From Rhodeus uyekii (taxonomy: Eukaryota; Chordata; Actinopteri; Cypriniformes; Acheilognathidae): a stretch of DNA of 64,000 nt. The position numbers were made by a program, and so were the translations under genes. Positions within the stretch are counted from its first letter, which is position 1, and each line of letters begins with the position of its first letter. The DNA is taken from NCBI GenBank assembly GCA_037043235.1, contig JAWRVZ010000003.1:11087001-11151000 (forward strand), in the 5' to 3' direction. The notes under the pieces were generated by a model. The model made no database searches, was not told the origin of the DNA, and worked only from the letters and a program-made list of their open reading frames with translations. Shown in pieces: positions 50,401 through 62,400 of this stretch.

Positions 50401-53400
50401 CCTACTCCCTGACAAAAAAAGCATGTTCCCCACGGTCACGCGTGCCCCCCCTGGCATCGCTCCGCGCCCCCCCAGGGGGGCGCGCCCCACTATTTGAGAA
50501 CCACTGATCTAAATCAACCAATCACATGGCAGTTGCTTCAATGCATTTAGGGGTTGGTCCTGGTCAAGACAATCTCCTGAACTCCAAACTGAATGTCAGA
50601 ATGGGAAAGAAAGGTGATTTCAGCAATTTTGAGTGTGGCATGGTTGTTGGTGCCAGACGGCCGGTCTGAGTATTTCACAATCTGCTCAGTTACTGGGATT
50701 TTCACACACAACCATTTCTAGGGTTTTCAAAGAATGGTGTGAAAAGGGAAAAACGTCCAGTATGCGGCAGTCCTGTGGCCGAAATGCCTTGTTGATGCTA
50801 GAGGTCAGAGGAGAATGGGTCGACTGATTCAAGCTGATAAAAGAGCAACTTTGACTGAAATAACCACTTGTTACAACCGAGGTATGCAGCAAAGCATTTG
50901 TGAACACAACACACCCAACCTTGAGGCGGATGGGCTACAACAGCAGAAGACCCCACCGGGTCCCACTCATCTCCACTACAGATAGGAAAAGAGGCTACAA
51001 TTTGCACAAGCTCATCAAAATTGGACAGTTGAAGAATGGAAAATGTTGCCTGGTCTGATGAGTCTCGATTTCTGCTGAGACATTCAATGGTAGAGTCAGA
51101 ATTTGGCAAAAACAGAATGAGATCATGGATCCATCATGCCTTGTTACCACTGTGCAGGCTGGTGGTGGTGGTGTAATGGTGTGGGGATGTTTTCTTGGCC
51201 CACTTTAGGCCCCTTAGTGCCAATTGGACATCATGTAAATGCCACGGTCTACCTGAGCACTTTTCTGACTATGTCCATCCCTTTATGACCACCATGTACC
51301 CATCCCTGTAATGCTGCTTCCAGCAGGATAATGCACCATGTCACAAAGCTTGAATCATTTCAAATTGGTTTTTTGAACATGACAATGAGTTCACTGAACT
51401 AAAATGGCCCTACAGTCACCAGGGGTCTCATTTATAAAACTGTGCATAGGATCACTACTAAAAGTTTACGTGAGCCCAAAAGCCAAAAATGCCATACGGC
51501 AAAAAATATTCAGATTTATAAAACCGTGTGTACGCACACCTGTCAGGAACATTCCCTTTATAAATCGCAGATGTCACGGGTCAAAGTTTGCTTAAATGTG
51601 CTTAAAACATTCTCCCGTCAAGTTTTTTTTTATAGATCACAACCTTTGCGTGGAAACTGGCATACGTACGTTTCCAGTCCCGTTTTGTGCGTACGCATGC
51701 TTTATAAATGAGACCCCAGATCTCAACCCAATAGAGCATCTTTGGGATGTGGTGGAACGGGAGCTTCGTGCTCTGGATGTGCATTCCACAAATCTCCATC
51801 AACTGCAAGATGCTCCTATCAATATGGGCCAACATTTCTAAAGAATGCTTTCAGCACCTTGTTGAATCAAGGTGAACCACGTAGAATTAAGGCAGTTCTG
51901 AAGGCGAAAAGGGGTCAAACACAGTATTAGTATGCTGTTCCTAATAATCCTTGAGTGTATAATACGATTTTATTTTTAAATTCTTGTAATTTGGAGAATG
52001 CTCTGAACCAGAGATCATGTGTACAGCAGATGCACAAAATGCACACCACAGCTGACACACCACCCCACAATCTGCAAGTTACATCTGCAATGCCAACATT
52101 TCTAAAATGCCTTATTGTAAGTCATGCAGAATGTGCACCAAGCACTGCTATCCAGTGCAACGAATTAAGAACTGATGGTCAGCTCTTTAACATGCCAGAT
52201 GGTTAATACAATATGCAATCTATAACCGTGAAAGGACAAATGTTTTTGGCGATCCAAGGATGGACAAGATCAACAACTGTTTTTAAATGGAATCTTTAAA
52301 TTATTTGGCATAAAGTACATTTAAGAGGCATTAAGAGCATTTTTTAATGAATCCAGAACACTTTTTCAGACTTTAATAATACTACTACATTACTGATACA
52401 CCCCAAATGAAGACTTTCAAAACGTATTAGTTTTTTTTATTGAGGCGCTATAGTGTGGAAAGCTTTACCTGTATTGCTCTGAGTTGAGTTGCGGAACATC
52501 TCGTAAAATTTGGATAGGTAGAGCACCATAATGAGCTTGTCAGGCCCCCATTTGGCATTCATTTCCTTTCCTGTGGTGATTGGCTGGATGCCAAACTCCC
52601 GCTCTGCCACGTCAAACGCCAATTGGTTGTTTTTAGCGCAGTCTGCCTCATTTAGGGAGTTAAAATCACTAGAAGTAGAGACAAAGAAAGGAAAAACAGT
52701 CCATAAACGTGAGATAAAGAGGCAGATCAGCAGAGAGAAACCTTATCAGGTGGGTATGCCATTCCAATAAACTGACAACATGTGTTCTCCCTATCTATAT
52801 CCTTGAAGACCAACAATATTTGTCAAACAACCTCTCACAGAATGGTGTCATGACTGGATGAGCTAATTTGTAATCTCACAGTCCCCATCATTTTCTTTCA
52901 CATCCTGATGAGGCTGGAAGATTTATGGAAATTTCAGAAACGTGAAAATTACTTTATGTAACTGGCAGTATAGCTCATGATGCAAGCTCTTCAGTGTCTT
53001 GTTTTGACGCTTGAGAGGACAGGTCAAGACAGGCATGTTTTGTTGTCTTTTTTGGAAACATTTCAGTTCGCCATTTGTCCCTGTTAATACATCCACCCTA
53101 TTCAGTTAAAATAACTGCTTTCGCCTAGCTGGAGAGCAAATTAAGATATGTCCTTCAGTAAAATAAAACGACTTGTTTTGATGGCTATGGGGAAGGAGCT
53201 ACCGCCACGTGTGTGAGATCAAAGATGTGCTATATAATGAGGCATTTGCCAAAACATAAGGGTGTGATCATGAGACAATCAAAATGACAGCCAGTTTGTG
53301 TGTCAGAACTTGCTCACATAAGGTCCGGTCGCTGACGGTGAATGAGGGCGCACAGAGCCAGGCCACTTCTCCAGGAGGTCGTAAGGTCAGTCACATCCAC

Positions 53401-56400
53401 TCCCCTGTAGCCCTGGGTTTGTTTCTGACACCACAGCAGCAGCCGGCTGGGACGGACCTCAGACTCTGAAATTAAATTGTACCATCATAGAACTTCCAGT
53501 ACACATTTTAAGTATTCAGCGATACTTATATTGTCAAATAAGACACTGCTCTTTATAATACTTTACAGTATGGGGAAGGACATTAATACTTTTATTCATC
53601 AAGGACTCCTTAAATGGAAAAAAGTGACCATAAAGACTGTTTCAAAAGACTTTTTTTAGAGTAAGGCAGAGTCAGACCTATGAAATCTCACTAGAGTGCA
53701 AGTGACACGTCAGCACATGCTTTTGTTGAATCTTTCATGTAACATGACCCTTTTGATTGAGTAGAGGGTGTGGAAATCATTGTTCCTTTGAGGCCACATC
53801 CAGATGAAGCCAATATAAGACAAACATGGATCTCATGGTGTCACTACATCATTCAAGATGTTTTCTTGGTGCCGCAAATGGCTGCCTCTGTGTTTGAGCT
53901 CTTCAGTGATTGTTTTTGTTTGTTTGTTCATGTTGTGTTGTAAATGTGCACTGGAAGCTTCAGCACTAAGACAAATTCCTTGTGTGTGCAAGCACACTTG
54001 GCAATAAAGCTCTTTCTGATTCTGATTCACTATTTAGGCTATGAGGAAACCGTATTTTGCATTTTGAGAGTTGGGCTGAGTGAAAATAAGCCATTATTCA
54101 TATATTGTTGATTATGAGCTCAGTTAATCAATATGTAGTTTAATAAAAAGAACTACAGTGATCCCTCGTTTGTTGTGGTTAATGTGGACCGAAACCCCGG
54201 AACGAAAATACATTTTATTTTCGATGAATATTTTTGAAAAATCTGCGATGCACTGAGACCGCGAAACTTGAACCGCGAAGTGGCGAGGGATTACTGTTTT
54301 GTGACAACAGCAGCATATTCAAGGGAAATTTATCCGGGGGAATCATTACCTGACATTGCTTTCTTTTTCCAATCAATTTTTATGGGAAAGTAAAAAGAAG
54401 AATTTTTTTTTGCAAATGGTTGCAAATGCAGGGATTGGTTGAATTTGCATTGAGTCTTGTGATGGAAGTCCCCTGAAAGGACTGTTTCAATAAAACAGAA
54501 TCAGGCAGTCAAATTTGCTGCCATCTTTACAAGACAAACAATATTGAATCTACCTGTTCTGGAGATGTTTGCGGACCTGTGTGTGGGTCCACTGCGCTCC
54601 CGAGAACTCATGTCCTGCTCGCCGTTAATGTACAGATGCCGCACCTGAGACAGGAAGTTTAGGTTTTACAGGTGGAAGACAGATGCATATGATGATAATG
54701 GGCGTCAGACTCGCCTGATGTGGTCGTACACAAGAGGAGTTGAGGTTGGGGTAACGTGTGGCCGGATCAATGGTGTACTGCTCAAAGTTTTTGGAGATGT
54801 TTTCTGCGGTCGTCTGAGGCAGCAGCCTATAAATGCTCTCTCTATAATAAATAAACAGAGGACATTGTACTGTGACCAAAAAAAACTAATCTAAAAAATA
54901 TATAAAATAAAGCCTAAATATTTTTCATTTTTCACCTCTCTGACAGAAGATCAAGAGGTACTTTTCCCTGAGCCCAACCCTTCACCATCCACACTGTGTC
55001 AAAGGCAGCCAGAAACCCTCGGGCACATCCTGTCCCCATGGGCCAGAAAGGCTGGAGACCGATGTGAGGTGGAGAAAACAAGGCATGTTTACAAGCTACA
55101 CTAACCAAAACACTGTACAGTCAAACAGCAAGTTAAAATAAGGAATATTTAAATCTAAAGTAATCAAATCCGGTATATTTTTAGAAATGCAGTGGTGTCC
55201 AAAAGAATAAATAAATAAAAAACATTATGTAAAAACCTATATGTATGTTTAGGGGATTTATGGTACTAAATTATATGTATACAGCAGTTATAATCCTATA
55301 CAAGACCTATTAACCCACGTTTTAAGAATAGTAATAGTATCCCTGAATATGAAGTTTCCACCTTAAACTGTCATAAATCTTGTATGTTTTGAAAAACACT
55401 TAAAATGTGGTCTCTTTATTATTGTCACAGATTATTGTTTAAAGTTTAAAAAGTGAACTTAAAGTTTCCTGTTGTGAAAAAAAATACTATACTATATTTA
55501 AGATTTCTATGAAATATATATTTTCCAAAACACGTTTTACTCTAAAAAAAAGTGAAAAAAAAATCAAAATCAAAGCCATAAATCTAAACAAGTTGTGTTC
55601 CAAATTTGATGCTGATATTTCAAAAAATTATCTTTAGGTAAGATTTTGTTTGGGCGTAATACCAAACTTTCCCATTAGATGAAATGAATTTCCCATTCAT
55701 TTCCAAAGCAGTCAAATCATTTCAAATCATAATTTTTTGTGCATGTGTATTCACATAGCAAGTGCCAAAACCTTTACCATGTTTTGTGCCATTCTGACGA
55801 AGTAAAGAAAAGAATTTAATAGTAAATATTTAAGGTTTGTTCAGATTAAGTGCTGCTGTTATTAAAGCAAAAGGTGGACAAAACACTGAAATTAAAATGT
55901 TAATAGTTTATTAAAATTATAATTCGTATTAATATCATAATATTATTTGTCATTATTTACATTTATGTATTTATCAGACGCTTTTATCCAAAGCAACTTA
56001 CATTGCATTTAAGGAACACATTGATTTTCGAATCAGTTCTTGCTTTCCCTGGGAATCGAACCCATGACCTTGGTGTCGCAAGCGGCACGCTCTATGGTTT
56101 ACATTGCTAATATAATGACATGCTAAAACAAATGTATTATTTTAATACACAGCATGTATGATAACATCATAACACCTACCTCTAGAAGACTATCTCCGAC
56201 CAGTGCCACCAGCAGCTGATGGCCGTTCTTTTCCCTCACCAGTGCAGCGTTCTCAGAGGCGTACATGCAAGTGAAGTCAAACATGGCCACATCTGGCTGG
56301 CCGTAGTGGTTAATGGCGTAATCCAAAGAGGGCAGCTGGTAGTTCGTACCAAAATCCGCAGCCTCACGGGCGTATGAGAGCAAAGCCTCCTGGTTCACGT

Positions 56401-59400
56401 TGTCATTTGCCAAAAGCCGTTCAGTCTCAATATAGTCCTGGGAATAAAAAATAAATAAAAAATTATGACAAATTCATATAAAATTTTACACAAATATTTA
56501 ACTAATATATATATATAAAAACATTACACCTTGTTTTAATTCAAAAGTGCTATAATTTCCTAAAATAAAAGGTCACTTGATTTGATAATTTGTCGTTACA
56601 TTTTTCTAGATATAATTATTTCATTTCATTCTATTCAATTCAATGTGACTAAGTGTCTAAATACATTTTAGGCCCACTGTGATAACTGTGCACGTGCATG
56701 GATCCATCCTATCAAGGCATGTCAAAACAATAGGGCAAATTTGACTGCAACAAGCAGCTTAAGGTTAAGTGGATTGCACAGCAGCTTCATCATTATGCTG
56801 GAATGATGAGCCATGTTTTGTCATCAGGGTTTTTATAGACTCCACTGCGAGTACAGACCGGAGTCGCAGTCTAAGGGCATGCATGTTTAAAACTCCAGAC
56901 AACCTCCAAACACTATAAGGAGCTTCAATCACTCAGCTGTTATGCTGCAATATCCTGTATGATACTCTGAGAACACAAGGCTTTCTGATAGAGTTTCTAT
57001 TCATAATAAACATGAAATCGCTCTCTAATGTTCTCGAAGACCAAATATCCATTTTGTCCATCATAGAACTAATATTCGCCACAGTGTATAATACGCGTGT
57101 ATAATAATATATAATTTTTCTCTCCTAACCCATTTGAAAATTTGCGCAGTATGATCATTAAAGACTAACGCTTGCAAGTCATTGCAAGTCCTAACCTTAC
57201 TACTAAAAATACATTTTATACATGTGATAAAACAAACATTTACAAAAAAATAAAGAATAAAATAAAATCAGATTTTATATATAATATATGTTGTATATAT
57301 ACAACAAATACTACCATTAAGTACAAATGATTTACAAATATATATACATTTTTTAAACAACATTTAAACGGCGTTTATACTTTTATTACTAAATGCAAAA
57401 AAGTCTTTAAACTCCAAAATTATCATCTAGTTTTTACACATTTTATACAAAAATTATCTGCAATATATTTCAATGTTGAGTCATTTCATCCTCACAACAT
57501 TCTGACACACTAAAGACACAAACGCGGTCACTGTGGTTAAACCGTTCACCATGACCAGAACCCAGAACTCACATTGATGATCACACCCTTGTCCAGCAAG
57601 CTTTGTTTCTTTGCAGTCATGACAAAGTAGTGCGTGTTGTCCCTGTAATAGACGATGTTTTCCAAATCAATCCCTGTACAAAAGATAAATTAGCTCAATT
57701 AGCATAATAGTGCAAAGCGTTTAATAACGAATGACTAGTTTTGTTGCTGCCGTTTTATGAATCGCCTAGGAGGAACCAATGCGCAATGATTCTAGTTATG
57801 TGTCACTATTTGAATTACGATGCAATTTGTATTTTAAAAACATTAAGGAATGTGTCATTTTTAAAACAAGCCAGATCTTGTTCTAGTGAAGTTCTCTTTA
57901 TACACAGTGGGTCATGATGCAGTGGGAGGAGCTTCACCTCACCTGTCTCCTCCTTGAGCTCCAGGAAGAACTTCTGATTGAAGATGAAGGCCACTCCACT
58001 GATCTCCTCCACTCTGGCCTCAGCTGTGGTGTTACGATTGACGAAGTTTGCGGTAATGGCGATGGCTAGTTTCCCTCTGAACTCCTTTCTCTTGAAGCCT
58101 GCGGCAGTGAGAGGATTACTACTTTTCTATCATGGTTTTTATTTAAGGCTCGGCTATACTCACGGACAAAGTTATTTTTTATTCGTCGCTTAGAAGTATA
58201 GTAATCCCTCGTTTATTGCGGTTAATGTGGACCGAAACCCCCCGTGATAGGTGAAAATCCACGAAGTAGGATCAGCCAATCAGCTCACGGGATACATCCA
58301 CTCATGCTCTCATTGGTCGATCTCGCGCCGGGAACCAATCACGTGTCTTGTCTGAGTGCCGTGTGTGTGTACAAAGCCTCTGAGAGAGTTTCTCTCTGTC
58401 TGGCATCCTGGGAAACCATTTCTCGCGCATCACGATAAAACAACGCTGATTTCCGCAAAACAGCTGCCGATATGGCGGTAGTTTTGAACTTATTTTTTGA
58501 TTAATATTTAAAAAAAAACCGAGATGCACTGGGGCCGCGAAACGGCGAGTGGTTACTGTATAAAGAAATTTGAAAACACATGAGCAGCGATATACTGCAA
58601 GCAATGCCGCCCACCACTTATGAGAGCAATGGTTAGTTTAACAGGTACGCTTTCCTGTCAATAAAATAAACAACTATATTATAAGAAAAACATTTATTTT
58701 AATAATAATCTGATCAAAGCAAACGTGGATATGTTTGCATGAGCTCTGCAATGCGGCACTCTAGTAAAGTCATGACAAGTTAGTATAGCAATTTATACAA
58801 TAGTATAAAATACAAAAAAGCAAGCAGATTTACAGTATCAAACATGAAAGTACTGTCAGTGCCTCAGACCATAAAGTAGCTCTTCGGTGTGTTTGTGTTT
58901 TTATCTGCGAATGTATCGCACCTTGACAGACTCAACAGAAGAAATAAAACCGAGATTAAACCATGTGAATGAAGGCGAAGTCTCCGCACACACCTACCCA
59001 TTACGTAATCACCACAGACCAATGAGAGTTTGAGGTTGTTTACCCGTTTCGAACTCCTGAAATGAACCGTTTTGGTCTGATTTAGTTTGAAAGTTATCAG
59101 TTTGCTTGAAGTTGATCAGGGACTTTAGTGTTGATTGCTAACAGAGGCACGACTATTATTATTATTGCTCACGCTTTGCATTCCCCCTCAGCAGAACATA
59201 TTCCCCAGAAAGTCGTTTCCCAAAGTGAACAGTTTTGTATAGTCAACCCTGAAATATATTTTTTACTGACATCTATAAATATAATGCAGTGTACAATGCA
59301 TGTTGCTTTAAAATCTATGTTTGTTTGGTTGCCATCAATAGATAATGTAATTGCTAAGGCAGCATACATTTGCAAAAATAAAATTTGCAAGACCTTTCAT

Positions 59401-62400
59401 GTCTCATTGACCTGCACAAAACAACGAATTACACAATACGGTCTTTGCTTTTAGCTCTTATACGACGAGCACTTGTTTACCACCACTATCCCACATTTAA
59501 AAATGATTAGAACATAATTCACATGTCAGTCTGAGTGCTTCTCACATGTCTCAGTGTAATTTAGCACAGTACGGTTCAAAGGTTTCTGAATCTAGAATCA
59601 GTTCCTAACGGTGTCAGCAGGAAGTAATGAAAGTAGTCCTGTTCCACCCCTCCTGTGGGGTTAACAAAGTTCCTGTCAAACACAAAGAGCCGACCCGTGT
59701 TTGACTGAATGTAGGACACAGTTTTTCAGTCACTGGGGCAATTTTCTTGACTGAGTGAGCATGTTAAAGCCTTTTAGCAGGTTTATTATGCTTGAGAGAC
59801 CCAAATCTCACAAGATGAAAGATTCCAGTCTGAAAATTATAAATGCATGTCATTCAAAGACAAGAACTTTTGTATGGTATTTCTGTTCTAAAGAGTTAAT
59901 TTTGCTTGTTTGATGTGTGAAGAAAAAAACCCAAAAGTATACCATAATGTGCTTAGTGGAGACAATGAAAGTTTTTACATGGAAGCAGAAAATTGCTGCT
60001 CATTTTAATAATCTACATTGATGCATTTTTCCAAAGTGACTTACAAATGAGGAGCATAGCAAGCAATTTATCATGAAGACCAACAATATTTGCATTTAGA
60101 TTAGTAGACAAATTGGAGCACCAACAATATTATGATTAATAATGTGTTGTATTATTGAGTGTAGTAAATACCCCTCATATAATATTAGAAATAAAATATT
60201 AATATAATAAATATATTAGATATAATAGATATATTATATATAGATACAGTAATACCTCGGTTTACGAGTGACTTTGTATAAGAGCAAATCGGTGTGCGAG
60301 AATTTTTCCTTCGCCCACATGCATTTTTTTGTGGAAAAGTCCTAACGCTCAGCATCTTCGCGTGCATTTTTACTGGAAATATCCTAACGACAGCCTCTCA
60401 CTAAACCCTTCACCCCTTCATTCTCTCAGCGTCACTCGGTTTGGTTGCATCATTCACCACAGTGATACTTTTGTGATTTACAGCGGTTTTACCTCATGTC
60501 GTTAACATTGTGATCGCTATTGTTCACGTAGTGAAATATATATACGTACAGTACAGCATAAAGACAATGACCTCAAGATGAGTAAGAAAGAAGGGATGAA
60601 ATTCTCCTTGTAAGCAGTAAAACCCTCCTCTCGTCTCCTTCACGCCAACAGCGACGCTACTCAAAGATAAAGTGCGCGTTACAGTAAATTTTCTGTATTT
60701 TTAGAGTTTAATTGTCAATTATTAATCAGTATTTATATGAGATTTTAATGGTTATAATTTTAACTGTAATTATTAGAGTAAAACCAAAAAAAAATTAAAT
60801 GGGCATTTATGGTCATGTGGAACGAATCAAGTGATTTTTAGTGCATTCTTATAGGGAAAATTGTTTTGGAGAATTGAGTTACGAGCTCTTGGAACGAATT
60901 AAACTCGTAAACCGAGGTATTGCTGTATAAGCTATGTTTCCACCACTGAATAAAAAATTGTGACATTTCTCACAATTCAGATTTTTATTTTCTTCCAAAT
61001 TGCGGGATATAAACTCATTACATTAATAATAGTAAATAAAAATACATAAATATAGCATTATTAAAAATAGAGTCATTCATTTAGAAACCATTCCATCATA
61101 ATATTATTTTAATTGTTTTTTTGTTTTTTTAGAGTTCCTCTAACATTTCAGGCAGGATCAATATTGACTTCTGAAGAGGAAGTACCTTTCTGTACAAGAG
61201 GGGTGTTTGTTTAGAAGAAATTATTTCATTTTATGACATGAGGACATCATTAACCACAGCTGATTTATGGGAACAGTAAAACATCTCGACTTGCCACTTA
61301 AAATCTATGCATGCTGAAAGAAATTTCAATAACTGAATATTAGCTTACCATCAAGAGTGCTTCTCCTTCCATCTGCTCCAATTATCACATCAAACTCATA
61401 GTCTGAGACCGGGTGATCAGCCGGGCGGATCTCCGTCCTCCATCCAGACCCTGGAATACAGACACCTGGTCAAACTCAAGAGACGCTCAGAGGAAAACAA
61501 ACTAACTTGGCCCTTCTTTTGTTTACCACAACTCTAAATGTACAGCCAGTTCAGTGTGTGAAGCCATCCGGGAGAAAAGCTGACGGAATCAGAAAATACA
61601 ACCTTCATGTTCGGTCCATGTGCGAGGCCTCTATAATTTGAAATCAGGCCAGCAATGCTCTTTTAAACCGGCAATGAATAGCAGGAGAGGTGCTATAGAC
61701 CTCAATGCCCCCAGACTTTATATATAGTACAGAACTGAGAGTTTATCATTTGCACAATGGAGACCTGGTGAGTGCCAGTGACGCGGTGGAACGACACAAA
61801 CTTTCTCTGCATCAGCGGTGCGAGTGCGTCAAGGGTACATAGTGGGAAGTGTCAATTTTCATGATCTGGTTTAGCCTGGCTTTCGCTTCTGCAAATCCAT
61901 TACAATCTTGAAGCAGGAAGATACAACAATCCCTTGGTAATTTGACGTTCATGCAGAGTTAGGCCCAATGTGATTGTTAAAATGCCATAAAAACACTTTT
62001 AAAGAGGAAATGATTAGGCTTTCCCTAAATAAGAGTTAAATAGGCTTCCAGAAACACAGCTCACAGAGTAAACACATTTGAAAACCAGCTGCTTTTTGTC
62101 TGTGATCTTTAACACACGTGCATATGGAAGCGCGTGAAGGACCACTGGCAAAAGGGTGTGTAAATCCCTCAAAGAATGACATAAGACAAAAGGTAATGAT
62201 TACCCAACCCTTTCCAGACCACATGAGGCGTAAAGAAAACAGGTGATGCCTCTCTTGGACGTATTTATAGTTCGTTTATGGCTGTGTGGGATTACGTTAT
62301 GACTCCTTGGAGGTCCAGGTGTCTCAGGTCTGTCAAGTTGCATCATGGACAGTAAATGTAAGCTAAGGTAACACCATGTTTATTGTAGTACCAATGCAGT

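Larger units (their letters stand above)
49861..51957 (+). mobile_element. Tc1-like transposon, copy 2, carrying two nested insertions
   Basis: Same family as the 20669 copy. It begins CACTCACCTAAAGGATTATT after TA, and ends AATCCTTGAGTG before TA. It carries an hAT MITE (49923-50506) and a Harbinger-like MITE (51423-51716). The plus-strand transposase relic starts at 50594; a one-base loss soon after the ATG (GGGAAAGAAAGG versus GGGAAAGGAAAGG in copy 1) shifts the frame. It lies in MICAL2 intron 48914-52468. Confidence 0.88.
48914..52468. other. mical2: MICAL2 intron filled by transposons
   Basis: 3.55 kb between the CH exon and the basic-linker exon. About 2.9 kb is Tc1-like, hAT and Harbinger-like sequence (49030-51957). 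The rest, about 51958-52468, is unique AT-rich DNA with no exon signal. Confidence 0.8.
58099..61348. other. mical2: MICAL2 intron inside the monooxygenase region
   Basis: 3.25 kb holding two Tigger-like elements (58198-58560, 60247-60925). Otherwise unique: 58600-60000 has moderately complex sequence without an exon, and a short SINE-tail-like motif (CCAAAGTGACTTACAAATGA) lies near 60032. Confidence 0.7.
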
